Source: Planctomycetota bacterium
Lineage (GTDB): Bacteria; Planctomycetota; UBA1135; GCA-002686595
Length of the DNA: 64,000 nt
Direction: 5' to 3'
NCBI GenBank assembly: GCA_016779225.1
Contig: JADHNZ010000013.1
Coordinates: 1-64,000, forward strand
Shown: one piece after another, positions 51,815 through 60,789 of the stretch
Numbering within the stretch: position 1 is the first letter of the stretch
How the letters are laid out: every line of letters begins with the position of its first letter
Position numbers and translations under genes: made by a program
The notes under the pieces: model-generated
Databases searched by the model: none
Told to the model about the DNA's origin: nothing
What the model saw: the letters and a program-made list of their open reading frames with translations, nothing else

Positions 51815-53241
51815 ACGCTGGGCAGAGGATCGGGGTAGCCGCCCTCATGGGCTCACTTTCTTGCTGTCAGCCCGCGCCGCAGCGGCCAGACATCATCTTG
51901 ATTGTTGCCGATACCCTGCGGCGCGACGCCCTGGGCGTCTATGGAGCTTCTCCCGCGGCCACTCCCAAATTGGATTCCCTCGCGGCACAGGGCGTGGTGT
52001 TCGAGGACTGCATCGCACAGTGTTCTTGGACTCGGCCGTCGATGGTCTCGTTGTTCCAAGGTGTGCACCTCCCGAGCTACAGAGACCGACCCGCGGAGGA
52101 GCTGAGTACGCTGGCAGAGGAACTGTCTGATGAAGGGTATCTCTGCCTTGCGAGCGGGGCGAACCCGCTCTTGGGGGCAGATGTGGGCTTCGCACGCGGG
52201 TTCGAGAGATACGAGCTTCGCACGCGTCCGCCCGAGGTGCCTGAGGGGGTACCGCTTGGCGGTTCCTGGCAGGAGGTCTGGCTTGCTGCGGATCCAGGAG
52301 TTCGCGCGGCGCCTAGCGATGCGCCGCTCTTCATCTACCTGCACCTCATGGAGCCGCACGCACCCTATGAGCTGGACCCCCGCTGGGGTCAGGAGCTCGC
52401 GCTCCCGGACGCAAGGCCTCTCTCGCTCCGGCTCTTGGCCAAGCTTAAGGAGCAGCTGGGGGCCGATGTGGCTGATGGCGGCGCCTGGCAGGAAGGTCTG
52501 GCTCGGATCCAGGCAGCTCGCCACGCGTACTCCCACAGCGTGCGGTCCCTGGACGAGGGGGTTGGGCTGATCGTGGACGAACTCCGCAGCCTGCGGCCAG
52601 AGCGTCCCAAGATCTTTCTGTTAGCCAGTGATCACGGCGAGGCACTCTTCGATGTGCTCGCGCCGACGCAGCCTCGAGGCGATGCTGTCAGGGACCCCGA
52701 GGTGGCCCTCTACCGCGATCACGGACAGATTCTGCCGGAGGCTCTGATTCGTGTGCCTCTGATCGTGTTTGGCCATGGGATTCCGCGGGGGCTACGCGTG
52801 AAGGACTCGGTGCAGAACCTCGATCTGTTTCCGACCTTGATCGAGCTTGCCGGCCGTGATCCTGCTCCTACTCGGGACGGTCGCTCGCTGTTGCCCTGGT
52901 CATCCGCTCGTGCGGCTTCGGCCCTCTCCTTCGCATCTGTCTTGCATGAGCACGCCGTTCGGGATCAGGCCTCTGGACTGAAGCCGGTGCTCCCAACGGC
53001 TGTGGGGCGGTCAGCGGGGCGGGGCCCGATGCTCACCTCCTGGGTCGAAGATCCTGCAGGGCTTGAGGACCTGAGCAGGACCCTGCCCCGGGAGAGAGAA
53101 CTCCTGGAGGCTGAATTGGATTCCTGGAGCAGGCGAGGCGCCGTCTCTAGCTCGCTCCGGGTCAGTGATCCCGCGGTCCTACGGGCCCTGGGCTACTCCG
53201 GGCCCGGGGGCGATCCACTTCCCCCTCCTGGTGAACGATAG
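51811..53241 (+). CDS. Second sulfatase-like hydrolase without FGly Cys
   Basis: A 476-aa paralogue of the preceding protein, starting at GTG 51811 inside its stop codon (GTGA). The leader ends SLSCC, with a lipobox at Cys18 or Cys19. It has DIILIVADTLRRD, QCSWTRPSMVSL with Thr74 at the nucleophile position and no formylglycine Cys, and LLASDHGEALFD. Its codon use is noticeably less GC-rich at third positions (many TTG, GAT, AAA-type choices by eye) than its neighbour. This argues for separate transfer or replacement and not a recent tandem duplication. Function presumably similar to the neighbour; unknown. Confidence 0.82.
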   Translation: MNAGQRIGVAALMGSLSCCQPAPQRPDIILIVADTLRRDALGVYGASPAATPKLDSLAAQGVVFEDCIAQCSWTRPSMVSLFQGVHLPSYRDRPAEELSTLAEELSDEGYLCLASGANPLLGADVGFARGFERYELRTRPPEVPEGVPLGGSWQEVWLAADPGVRAAPSDAPLFIYLHLMEPHAPYELDPRWGQELALPDARPLSLRLLAKLKEQLGADVADGGAWQEGLARIQAARHAYSHSVRSLDEGVGLIVDELRSLRPERPKIFLLASDHGEALFDVLAPTQPRGDAVRDPEVALYRDHGQILPEALIRVPLIVFGHGIPRGLRVKDSVQNLDLFPTLIELAGRDPAPTRDGRSLLPWSSARAASALSFASVLHEHAVRDQASGLKPVLPTAVGRSAGRGPMLTSWVEDPAGLEDLSRTLPRERELLEAELDSWSRRGAVSSSLRVSDPAVLRALGYSGPGGDPLPPPGER

Positions 53242-53365
53242 GTCCCAAGGACCCCGAGATCCTGTTGCCCCCGCCCCGGGCGGTCGGGAACATGCACGGA
53301 GCGCGAGAGGGCGACCTGGGCCTCGACCGAGGCCAGCCCGAGGCCCTCCGCGCTGGATGGCCCTC

Positions 53366-54496
53366 ATGAGAATCGGAGTCCTGAAGGAGACCCGGGAGGG
53401 GGAGACGCGCGTCGCCCTCGTTCCGGATGCGGTGCCCAAGCTGCTGAAGCTTGGGGTGGAGGTGCTCGTGGAGCCCGGGGCCGGCGTGGCCTCCGGCTTC
53501 CTCGACGCGGCGTACGAGGCCAAGGGTGCCCAGGTGTCCGGGGATGCCTCGTCCGCGGAGGTCGTGCTTGGCGTGCAGGCCCCGGATCCCGCGCGCCTCC
53601 AGGCAGGCCAGGTCGTTGCCAGCACCATGAACCCGCTCGGGGAGCCCGCCGGCGTGGCGGCGCTTGCAGAGCGAGGCGTCACCGGCATCGCCCTCGAGCT
53701 CGTCCCGCGCATCAGCCGTGCCCAGGCCATGGATGTGCTCTCCTCCATGGCGAATGTCGCCGGCTACAAGGCGGTGCTGATGGCAGCCACTGCGAGCCCG
53801 AAGCTGTTCCCGCTGATGATGACCGCCGCTGGGACCGTGAGGCCGGCCAAGGTCTTCATCCTGGGCGCAGGCGTCGCGGGGCTGCAGGCGATCGCCACCG
53901 CCCGTCGCCTGGGCGCCGTGGTCGAGGCCTACGACATCCGCTCGGACACGAAGGAGCAGGTCGAGAGCCTCGGCGCGCGCTTCGTGGAGTTCGACCTGGG
54001 CGTGGGGGATCAGCAGGATTCCGGTGGCTATGCCAAGGAGCTCTCAGAGGAGCAGAAGGCGCTGCAGGCGCGGCTCATGGCCGAGGTCATCCAGGCCGCC
54101 GACGCGGTCATCACGACGGCCCAGGTGCCGGGGCGCCGCGCGCCGCGCCTGATCACCGAGGAGGTCGTCGAGGGCATGAAGCCCGGCGCCGTGGTCGTGG
54201 ACATGGCCGCGGACAGCGGCGGCAACTGTGCCTACTCGAAGCCCGGCGAGGAGGTCGTCGTGAACGGCGTCACCATCCTTGGGCCGAGCAACCTGCCCGC
54301 CTCGGTGGGCTCGACCACCAGCCAGCTCTTCGCCCAGAACCTCGTGGCCCTGCTGGGCCTCATCGTCCAAGAGGGCGCGCTCACGATCGACCTCGAGGAC
54401 GAGATTCTCGCCGGCGCGGTCGTCTGCAAGGACGGCACGATCGTCCATCCTCGCGTCCAGGAGGCCCTCGGGGCCCAGCAGGAGACCCAGTCATGA
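53366..54496 (+). CDS. pntA: Transhydrogenase subunit alpha part 1 (PntAA)
   Basis: A 376-aa NAD(H)-binding subunit dI of the proton-translocating NAD(P)+ transhydrogenase. MRIGVLKETREGETRVAL starts the alanine-dehydrogenase-like fold; GAGVAGLQAIATARRLGAVVEAYDIR is the Rossmann motif; ITTAQVPGRRAPRLITEE is a conserved loop. ATG 53366 matches family N-termini; ATG 53357 is an alternative. It overlaps the next gene by 4 bp. The split of alpha into two polypeptides is usual in many bacteria. Confidence 0.95.
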   Translation: MRIGVLKETREGETRVALVPDAVPKLLKLGVEVLVEPGAGVASGFLDAAYEAKGAQVSGDASSAEVVLGVQAPDPARLQAGQVVASTMNPLGEPAGVAALAERGVTGIALELVPRISRAQAMDVLSSMANVAGYKAVLMAATASPKLFPLMMTAAGTVRPAKVFILGAGVAGLQAIATARRLGAVVEAYDIRSDTKEQVESLGARFVEFDLGVGDQQDSGGYAKELSEEQKALQARLMAEVIQAADAVITTAQVPGRRAPRLITEEVVEGMKPGAVVVDMAADSGGNCAYSKPGEEVVVNGVTILGPSNLPASVGSTTSQLFAQNLVALLGLIVQEGALTIDLEDEILAGAVVCKDGTIVHPRVQEALGAQQETQS

Positions 54497-54816
54497 TCGC
54501 CGTGCTCCCCACCCTCTCGCCCGAGGTGCTGATCGCGGCCCTGTCCGTGTTCGTGCTCTCGATCTTCCTGGGCTTCGAGCTCATCTCGAAGGTCCCCCCG
54601 ACGCTGCACACGCCGCTGATGAGCGGCGCCAACGCCATCAGCGGCATCACCATCGTGGGGGCCCTGGTCGCCGCGAATGTCGCGATGGAGGGGGGGCGCA
54701 GCAGCCTCGCCGCGGGCATCGGCGTCCTCGCCCTGGCGCTCGCGACCATCAATGTCGTGGGGGGCTTCCTGGTGACCGGACGGATGCTGGCCATGTTCAA
54801 GAAGAAGGAGCGCTGA
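54493..54816 (+). CDS. pntAB: Transhydrogenase subunit alpha part 2 (PntAB)
   Basis: A 107-aa membrane subunit with three to four helices (EVLIAALSVFVLSIFLGFELIS, the SGANAISGITIVGALVAAN loop, and VLALALATINVVGGFLVTG). It overlaps pntA (ATGA) and ends 1 bp before pntB. It contributes helices 2-5 of the proton channel together with PntB. Confidence 0.95.
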   Translation: MIAVLPTLSPEVLIAALSVFVLSIFLGFELISKVPPTLHTPLMSGANAISGITIVGALVAANVAMEGGRSSLAAGIGVLALALATINVVGGFLVTGRMLAMFKKKER

Positions 54817-54817
54817 G

Positions 54818-56254
54818 ATGGACCAGATCACCCACCTCGCGGACCTCGGCTACCTCGTGGCCGCCGCGCTCTTCATCCTTGGCATCAAGGGCCTGGGCTC
54901 GCCGCGCACCGCCGTGCGCGGCAACCAGCTCGGTGCGGCGGGGATGTTCCTGGCCGTGCTGATCACGGTCGTTCAGATGCAGGCCGAGGCCGGCGAGGGC
55001 GGGGTCCAGTGGGGCCTCGTGGCTCTGGGCCTCGCTGCCGGTGGCGCCGTTGGCCTCCTGATGGCCAAGCGCGTCGAGATGACGGGGATGCCCGAGCTGG
55101 TCGCCCTGCTCAACGGCTTCGGAGGGGCGGCCTCGTCCCTCGTGGGCCTCGCTGAGCTCGTGCGGCTCGCGCCGGAGATGACGGCGGCTGATGGCGATCC
55201 CGCAGCGGGCTACGCCCTGTGGCGGGCCGTGTTCCTCATCGGCGTTGGCGCCTCGAGCCTGATCGGCTGGACCACCCTCACCGGCTCGGTCGTGGCCATG
55301 CTCAAGCTATCGGGCAAGTGGAACGACAAGCTGGGTCTGCCCGGGGGCAATGCGGCCAAGGCGGTGCTGCTCGCCGGCGCGGTGGTGTCTGCCGGCATGC
55401 TGTTCGGCGATCCCGCCAGCACGACCTGGCTGGTTGCCCTGACGGTGACCTCGTGCCTCTTGGGGGTGGCCTTCGTGGCACCCATCGGCGGTGCCGACAT
55501 GCCCGTCGTGATCTCGTTCCTCAACTCCCTCTCGGGGGTGGCCGCCAGCGCCACGGGCTTCGTCGTGGGCAACAACGCCCTGATCATCTCGGGCTCGCTC
55601 GTGGGCGCCGCCGGCCTGATCCTGACTGGGATCATGTGCAAGGCCATGAACCGTCCCTTCAAGGATGTGATGTTCAAGGCCTACGGCGCGGCGGCCGGCA
55701 GCAGCGGCTCGGGTGAGAAGCGCTCGGCCCGCGGCTACGAGGCGGACGAGGCCGCCATGACCTTCGACGGGGCGCGCCTCGTCATCGTCGTGCCCGGCTA
55801 CGGGATGGCGGTCAGCCAGGCCCAGCATGTGGTCCGCGAGATCGCGGATGAGCTTGAGGCCAAGGGCACGGAGGTGCGCTACGCGATCCACCCGGTCGCG
55901 GGGCGGATGCCCGGGCACATGAATGTGCTGCTCGCCGAGGCGAATGTGCCCTACGACAAGCTGTACGAGCTGGACGACATCAACAGCGCCTTCAGCGAGT
56001 GCGATGTGGCCCTCGTCGTGGGTGCGAACGACACCGTCAACCCCGCGGCCCACACCGATCCCACCGGCCCGCTGGGCGGCATGCCGATCCTCGATGTCGA
56101 GAAGGCGCGCACCACGATCATCGTCAAGCGCTCCCTCTCGCCGGGCTACGCGGGCGTCGACAACGACCTCTTCTACCGGTCGAGCACGATGATGCTCTTC
56201 GGGGACGGCAAGAAGAAGCTCACCGAGCTCCTGAGCTCGGTCAAGGAGCTCTGA
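54818..56254 (+). CDS. pntB: Transhydrogenase subunit beta (PntB)
   Basis: A 478-aa protein with eight to nine N-terminal helices (for example YLVAAALFILGIKGLGSP, GMFLAVLITVVQMQ, VVISFLNSLSGVAASATGF) and a C-terminal NADP(H)-binding domain dIII: IVVPGYGMAVSQAQHVVREI, YAIHPVAGRMPGHMNVLLAEA, VVGANDTVNPAA and VIVKRSLSPGYAGVDN. It completes the complex that uses the proton gradient to make NADPH from NADH. The downstream hairpin at 56280 ends the operon. Confidence 0.96.
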   Translation: MDQITHLADLGYLVAAALFILGIKGLGSPRTAVRGNQLGAAGMFLAVLITVVQMQAEAGEGGVQWGLVALGLAAGGAVGLLMAKRVEMTGMPELVALLNGFGGAASSLVGLAELVRLAPEMTAADGDPAAGYALWRAVFLIGVGASSLIGWTTLTGSVVAMLKLSGKWNDKLGLPGGNAAKAVLLAGAVVSAGMLFGDPASTTWLVALTVTSCLLGVAFVAPIGGADMPVVISFLNSLSGVAASATGFVVGNNALIISGSLVGAAGLILTGIMCKAMNRPFKDVMFKAYGAAAGSSGSGEKRSARGYEADEAAMTFDGARLVIVVPGYGMAVSQAQHVVREIADELEAKGTEVRYAIHPVAGRMPGHMNVLLAEANVPYDKLYELDDINSAFSECDVALVVGANDTVNPAAHTDPTGPLGGMPILDVEKARTTIIVKRSLSPGYAGVDNDLFYRSSTMMLFGDGKKKLTELLSSVKEL

Positions 56255-56279
56255 GCGGAGCGCGCTCTTGGGCCGTCTG

Positions 56280-56311
56280 AGGGGGGCGCGGCGCCTGCGC
56301 CGCGCCCCCCT
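56280..56311. terminator. Perfect 15-bp hairpin terminator
   Basis: AGGGGGGCGCGGCGC (56280-56294) and its exact complement (56297-56311) form a 15-bp stem around a 2-nt spacer, followed by TT. It lies between pntB and the convergent gene, so it may stop both transcripts. Confidence 0.8.
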
Positions 56312-56360
56312 TAGCTGCCGCCCAGGGGCGCAGGCGTCGCAGGGTCACCTCCTGTGCGTC

Positions 56361-57023
56361 CTAGCGTGCCGCCCGGAGCGTGCGCGCCAGGAGGTCTCGA
56401 GCCTCGCCGACCTCACTGGCCTCCGCCTCCTCGCGGTCGGCCACCTCCTGGAGGATGATGAAGGTCGTGGCCCAGCGGCCCTCCTCGTCCTTGAGGACGG
56501 CATACAGGTCGCAGCGGAACTCGAGCTCGCCCCACGGCATCACCGCCCGGAAGGCACGCAGCCGCAGCCCCTCCACCTCGAGCTCGTTCGGCTCCTCCTC
56601 CAGGACCTCCCCGTCGCCCAGGTCGGCCAGGAAGCCGAAGTAGTCCTTGGCGAAGCCCTGGGGACGCTGGGAGATCGGGTTCACCTGCACCTGCAGGGTG
56701 GCGTCGTTGCCGTCGAGGGTCCAGGTCTCCGAGCCCTCTGAGGGGTCGTACTCGAATCCCATGCTGGTCGGATAGTCGAGGCACACCTCGGGCGTGCAGA
56801 GCGTCCGTGTTCCCAGGACTTCCACCATCAGCCGGACGGTCTCCCCACCGATCTCGACCTCGAAGGGCTCACCCTCCTGGACGGTCAAGGGCTCCCCGAG
56901 CCCCGAGACGCGAAGCGTGAGGGGAGGCTCCTCGTCCTGTCGCTGGGGAGTGCTATGGCCCAGCATCAGCGGGGCCAAGGCAATCGCGGTCATCGAGAGA
57001 GTGCGGGCAGGCGTTCGGCGCAT
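56361..57023 (-). CDS. Unknown secreted protein
   Basis: A 220-aa exported protein. The start at 57023 gives a leader (TLSMTAIALAPLMLGHS). The mature part is acidic (EEPPLTLRVSGLGEPLTVQEG; GDGEVLEEEPNELEVEG) and contains TLCTPEVCLDYP, with two cysteines four apart, likely a disulfide. Predicted mainly beta-structure. No family recognised. It is convergent with pntB and the last gene before a lower-GC segment on the minus strand. Confidence 0.65.
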   Translation of the reverse strand: MRRTPARTLSMTAIALAPLMLGHSTPQRQDEEPPLTLRVSGLGEPLTVQEGEPFEVEIGGETVRLMVEVLGTRTLCTPEVCLDYPTSMGFEYDPSEGSETWTLDGNDATLQVQVNPISQRPQGFAKDYFGFLADLGDGEVLEEEPNELEVEGLRLRAFRAVMPWGELEFRCDLYAVLKDEEGRWATTFIILQEVADREEAEASEVGEARDLLARTLRAAR

Positions 57024-57097
57024 CGTGCCGAGAGCATAGGTCTTGCCGGGTCCGCCGAGGGGAGTCCTGGCAGGGCGCGCGCTTGGGCCGTCAGGCC

Positions 57098-57931
57098 TCA
57101 GGATCGAGCTCGCTCCCAGACCGCAGTGCCGAGTCCTCTGTGGGAACGAGCACTCCAGCCTGCGAGGAGATTGACGGACAAGAAGATCAGAAGGCCAAGC
57201 GGAGTTCGTATCGCCGCGGCAAGAAGGGCACCGAGTCCAGGGCCTTGGCGGCTATCAAGGCAAGACTCTCTGTTCCCCCTCGCCCAGCGTGAGCGCATTT
57301 GGAGCAGGTCCCAGAGGCTCTTGGGAGGAGTGATCTCGAAGCGAGCCTCTTCGGAGATGAACCCTGGGCCAGAATCGACATGGCTCAGGAACCAGAGGTC
57401 GTCTGCGACCAGCTCCGGGACAGGGCCCCAGCTTGCTCGGGCGTCACGATGGGCTCCGAGGAAGCCGGCCCCGACGCAGACTCTATTCGCATGAAGCACC
57501 TTCCAGGTGTGGAAGTAGGAGTTCACGAGGAGGCTTCCTCCGGGCCGCATCGTGGGCCGGAGTCCACCGGCGCTATGGGTCTCCAGGAGCCGTTGGGCGC
57601 ATTCCTGCAAGGTTCCCGCGGGGACACGGATGTCTGCATCAAGCCAGAAGAGGACCTCTTCGAGGGGTCCACTGTCCTCGGCGGCGCGCAGGGCTGCTGG
57701 CTTGCTGCGGTGGGGGTGGTCAAGGACGAGGAGTCTGTGACCACGCTCACGGGCCGCGGGAGTCCACGCGCGGGCCGCGGCCGCTGTCTGATCCGTACAG
57801 CCGTTGCAGCTGACTCGGATGTCGAGCCCAATGCTGTCCTGAGAGACAAGGTCGGCCAGGAGGCTCGGCAGGCGTTCCCCTTCGTTGTGGGCAGGGACGA
57901 TGACCGTAGCCCGCAGCTGGACATCAGGCAT
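57098..57931 (-). CDS. Family 2 glycosyltransferase
   Basis: A 277-aa GT-A fold glycosyltransferase. It begins MPDVQLRATVIVPAHNEGE, continues with LDIRVSCNGCTDQTAAA and the DXD-like LFWLDADIRVP, and has the later region ELVADDLWFLSHV and RSRWARGNRES typical of polysaccharide GT2 enzymes. One helix at the C-terminus (LLIFLSVNLLAGWS) may attach it to the membrane. ATG 57931 overlaps the second GT by 8 bp. Codon use is lower in GC than neighbours. Confidence 0.88.
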   Translation of the reverse strand: MPDVQLRATVIVPAHNEGERLPSLLADLVSQDSIGLDIRVSCNGCTDQTAAAARAWTPAARERGHRLLVLDHPHRSKPAALRAAEDSGPLEEVLFWLDADIRVPAGTLQECAQRLLETHSAGGLRPTMRPGGSLLVNSYFHTWKVLHANRVCVGAGFLGAHRDARASWGPVPELVADDLWFLSHVDSGPGFISEEARFEITPPKSLWDLLQMRSRWARGNRESCLDSRQGPGLGALLAAAIRTPLGLLIFLSVNLLAGWSARSHRGLGTAVWERARS

Positions 57932-58796
57932 GGTCCCAGGCTGCACCTGTCCGAGTTGGCGTGAGCCACGCGTAGACTGTGACACCCAAGTGGACTGCGA
58001 AGGCCACGGCAGCGGCACCCCAAGAGTGCGGAGCTCGCAACACGGCGACCGCAGCCTTGCTCCATCGACCATCCTCCCTCGGGCGCAGTTGTGGATAGTG
58101 CAGGCGGAGTTGATGGTTGTTCCTTGCCCATCTCGTCCGGGCTCGGAGGAACTCCAGTGACCCTGATGGCAGCGCGACGGTGGCGGTGGCGTCAGGTATC
58201 TGGACCTGCTCCTCCGCACCGAAGTGGAGGCGCACGAACTTGTCCTCTCCGCCAGTCTCTGGGAAGGCGCCCCACCGTCGCCGCCCTTCCGGCGAGACGG
58301 CATAGACCCCACAGAAGACGACCTGCTGCCGTGTGAGCGGCAGCTCGTTCCAGACGCTCCAATAGGTTCTCGCGATCCACGAGCGCGGCTGCGCACAGCT
58401 CCGCCGCGGTGCACAGAGGTGACACGAAGTGCTGCCCTGGAGCTCCCGCATGATGCAGGAGATGCTCGAGGGGCTCAGTCGTGTGTCCACATCCAGGTAG
58501 ATCGAGGGGCCCGTGGCGGGAAACATCGTCTCCGCACGATTCAACGCCCCTGGCTTGCCCGGCGGGCCGATTGGGGTCGAGCAGACCTCGAAGCGTGGTT
58601 GAGTCCAGTCGATCCAGCGCCTGAGGCGTTGCAGGAACTCGCCGTCGGGGCCGTTGGGGCTGACCACGACCCGCAGTCCTCCGTCCCAGTCCTGTTCGGC
58701 AAGGGCGTCGAGGCAAGCCTCCAGTTCCGGGTCACCAGTGCGAACGGGGATGTAGACGGTCGGTTGGTGACCGGCGCGATGGGATGCGAGTTCCAT
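57924..58796 (-). CDS. Family 2 glycosyltransferase, second
   Basis: A 290-aa GT2 enzyme, with YIPVRTGDPELEACLDALAEQ, LRVVVSPNGPDGEF, the DXD-like IYLDVDTRLS, and TRWARNNHQLRLHYP near the end, then a C-terminal helix (WGAAAVAFAVHLGVTVYAWL). The paired arrangement with the next gene suggests a small surface-polysaccharide or glycoprotein pathway. Lower GC and rarer codons than neighbours suggest recent acquisition. Confidence 0.87.
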   Translation of the reverse strand: MELASHRAGHQPTVYIPVRTGDPELEACLDALAEQDWDGGLRVVVSPNGPDGEFLQRLRRWIDWTQPRFEVCSTPIGPPGKPGALNRAETMFPATGPSIYLDVDTRLSPSSISCIMRELQGSTSCHLCAPRRSCAQPRSWIARTYWSVWNELPLTRQQVVFCGVYAVSPEGRRRWGAFPETGGEDKFVRLHFGAEEQVQIPDATATVALPSGSLEFLRARTRWARNNHQLRLHYPQLRPREDGRWSKAAVAVLRAPHSWGAAAVAFAVHLGVTVYAWLTPTRTGAAWDHA

Positions 58797-58985
58797 GCGG
58801 GCCTCGTCTTTGCGAGGAATGCATGATGGGTTGGGTGCGCTCGAGCGGCAAGGTCAAACCCGCGGCATGCAGTGAGGCCTGCCAAGGCTGCCACCTCTGA
58901 CCCCCTAGACGGACTCAAGGGGCCTCGGGGCACGCGCCGCCGAGCCATGGGCTCCATGACTCCCAGGGGCTCGCACTGTGAGGCC
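58797..58985. other. Short gap before the repeats
   Basis: About 190 bp between the glycosyltransferase start and the tandem repeats. It likely holds the promoter of the glycosyltransferase pair on the minus strand. A small hairpin (CCTCG 58802-58806, CGAGG 58813-58817) is visible. No gene seen. Confidence 0.5.
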
Positions 58986-59191
58986 GGACGCTCGCTGCCT
59001 GACTAGGCGCTCGCGCGGTGCTTCTGGGGCGCTCGCTGGCTGTTTAGGCGCTCGCGCTGTGCCTCTGGGGCGTTCGCTGCCTGTTCAGGCGCTCGCGCTG
59101 TGCCTCTTGGGCGCTCGCTGCCTGTTCAGGCGCTCGCGCTGTGCCTCTTGGGCGCTCGCTGCCTGTTCAGGCGCTCGCGCCGTGTTCCTCG
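58986..59191. repeat. 41-bp minisatellite, five copies
   Basis: Five head-to-tail units of 41 bp begin at about 58987, 59028, 59069, 59110 and 59151. The two central copies differ at one base; the outer ones are more diverged. Each unit holds GGCGCTCG twice and the small palindrome GCCTG-TT-CAGGC. The last unit overlaps the 3-prime end of the radical SAM gene, whose stop codon (59167-59169) is part of the repeat, so copies of the gene end appear to have been amplified downstream. Confidence 0.92.
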
Positions 59192-60786
59192 ACGAGGCGG
59201 GCGTGGGTCTCGGGTTGGAGCTGGGCGTACTCCTGGCTCACATGGTCGCCGGCCTGGGTCTGGCCAGTGAGGCGCACATAGAGGTCGAAGAGCTTCTGCT
59301 CGATCGGGAACCCGTAGGCGCCGCGCTTGAGGCGCTCGCCGGCCATCTTGGAGAGCAGCTTGCGCATCCAGAGGGGGCCCTCCTGGACATGCATGTCATA
59401 GATGGCCGCCGTGTTGTTGTAGCGCTGCCAGGTGTGGCGCACCGACTCGGGGAGCTCGGTGTTCTGGCTGTTGTACTTGTACTCGAAGCAGCCGCCCCAC
59501 TCCTCGAAGCTCTGCGGCGCTTGGTAGCCCAGCTCGACGGCCTGGCGGAAGTCCTCGGTCCCGGGGATCGGGCGGAACGGATAGACATCCGAGCCGCAGA
59601 GGGGGTAGAGGTGCTTGACGCGCGCGGCCTGCTTGAGCGTGGCCTCCATCGACTCCTGGGTCTCCCCCGGGTAGCCGATGATCCAGAAGGCGCCGGGCGT
59701 GATGTTGCGCTTGACCAGCTCGCCAATCGCCCGCGGGATGTTCTCGATGTCGATGAACTTCTTGATGCGGTCCTGCATCTCCTTGGTGCCGGTCTCGGCC
59801 CCAAGCCAGAGCAGGTGACACTTCGACTCCTCGAGGAGGTCGAGCGTGTCCTTCTTGTACCGCATGATCGTCTCGATCTCGATCGTGCCGTTCCAGTGGA
59901 TCGGGACCTTGAGGTCGACGAGGGCCTCGCAGAACTCGCGCGTGCGCTTCTCGGCGACGCCGAAGTTCGCGTCCTGGAAGCGCAGCACATCGAACCCGAA
60001 GCGCTGCTGCAGCTCGGCCACCTCCTCGGCGAGCTGCTTGCCAGGGATGGCCTTCCAGCGGCGGCCCGTCACGAGGGGCGAGCAGCAGAAGGTGCAGGGC
60101 TCCGGGCAGCCAAAGCTCGAGAACATCGAGAAGCCCTTGGGCGGGTTCTCAGGCGTCCAGTGGCCTGGCAGGGGGAAGCGGTGGCGGACCTTCTGGTTGT
60201 AGCTGGGGCGCAGCTGCAGGTCGACATAGCGGTCGTACTCGAGCAGCTCCCACGGCACGCGCTCGAGCTTGTCGAAGCCGACCACATCGCGGTGGGCGGT
60301 GTAGACGGTCTTGCCGTCGCGCGGCAGCGCTAGGCCCGGCACATCGTCCAGGGGCGTGCCGTGGTCGATCGCCTGCACGACCTCGCGGAAGGTGACCTCG
60401 CCCTGGCCGATGCCCACCGCGTCGGCGATGTTCGACTCGAAGTACATCTCGGGCGTGACGCTGGGGAACCAGCCGCCCCACACGATCGGCAGGTCGGGGA
60501 AGCGCTCCCGAACCATCTTGGCGACGACATAGCCGTCGTAGACCTGGTAGCCGAGGATGCAGGACGAGGCGAACAGCAGGGCGCCGTCGCAGGCCTCGAG
60601 GACCTTCTCCTTGTAGTCCTCCTCGATCATCGCGTCGATCATCACGACCTCGTAGCCATCGGCCACGGGCCCCGACGCGATCTGGAGCAGCTCGAGCGGG
60701 AGCAGGTCCGCGCTGAATCGCTCGCCCCGGCCGGGGTCGGCTCGGTGGGGGAGGAACAGGACGACGCGCTTCTTGCGTTGGATCAT
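59167..60786 (-). CDS. B12-binding radical SAM enzyme (first of pair)
   Basis: A 539-aa enzyme. The N-terminal region (about 1-150) has the fold of a cobalamin-binding domain: VVLFLPHRAD, ADGYEVVMIDAMIEEDY, LLFASSCILGYQV and PIVWGGWFPSVTPEMYF. The radical SAM 4Fe-4S motif is CPEPCTFC (Cys227, Cys231, Cys234), followed by FQDANFGVAEKRTREFCEAL, IEIETIMRY and FWIIGYPGETQESMEATL. B12-rSAM enzymes methylate or rearrange unactivated carbons. It lies 4 bp from its paralogue, so both are probably made together. Substrate unknown; the operon contains no biosynthetic neighbours in view. Confidence 0.93.
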   Translation of the reverse strand: MIQRKKRVVLFLPHRADPGRGERFSADLLPLELLQIASGPVADGYEVVMIDAMIEEDYKEKVLEACDGALLFASSCILGYQVYDGYVVAKMVRERFPDLPIVWGGWFPSVTPEMYFESNIADAVGIGQGEVTFREVVQAIDHGTPLDDVPGLALPRDGKTVYTAHRDVVGFDKLERVPWELLEYDRYVDLQLRPSYNQKVRHRFPLPGHWTPENPPKGFSMFSSFGCPEPCTFCCSPLVTGRRWKAIPGKQLAEEVAELQQRFGFDVLRFQDANFGVAEKRTREFCEALVDLKVPIHWNGTIEIETIMRYKKDTLDLLEESKCHLLWLGAETGTKEMQDRIKKFIDIENIPRAIGELVKRNITPGAFWIIGYPGETQESMEATLKQAARVKHLYPLCGSDVYPFRPIPGTEDFRQAVELGYQAPQSFEEWGGCFEYKYNSQNTELPESVRHTWQRYNNTAAIYDMHVQEGPLWMRKLLSKMAGERLKRGAYGFPIEQKLFDLYVRLTGQTQAGDHVSQEYAQLQPETHARLVEEHGASA

Positions 60787-60789
60787 CGG

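Noticed and set aside
58986-59191. CRISPR-like array
   Set aside because: Units are contiguous with no spacers, and no cas genes are near; it is a tandem minisatellite.
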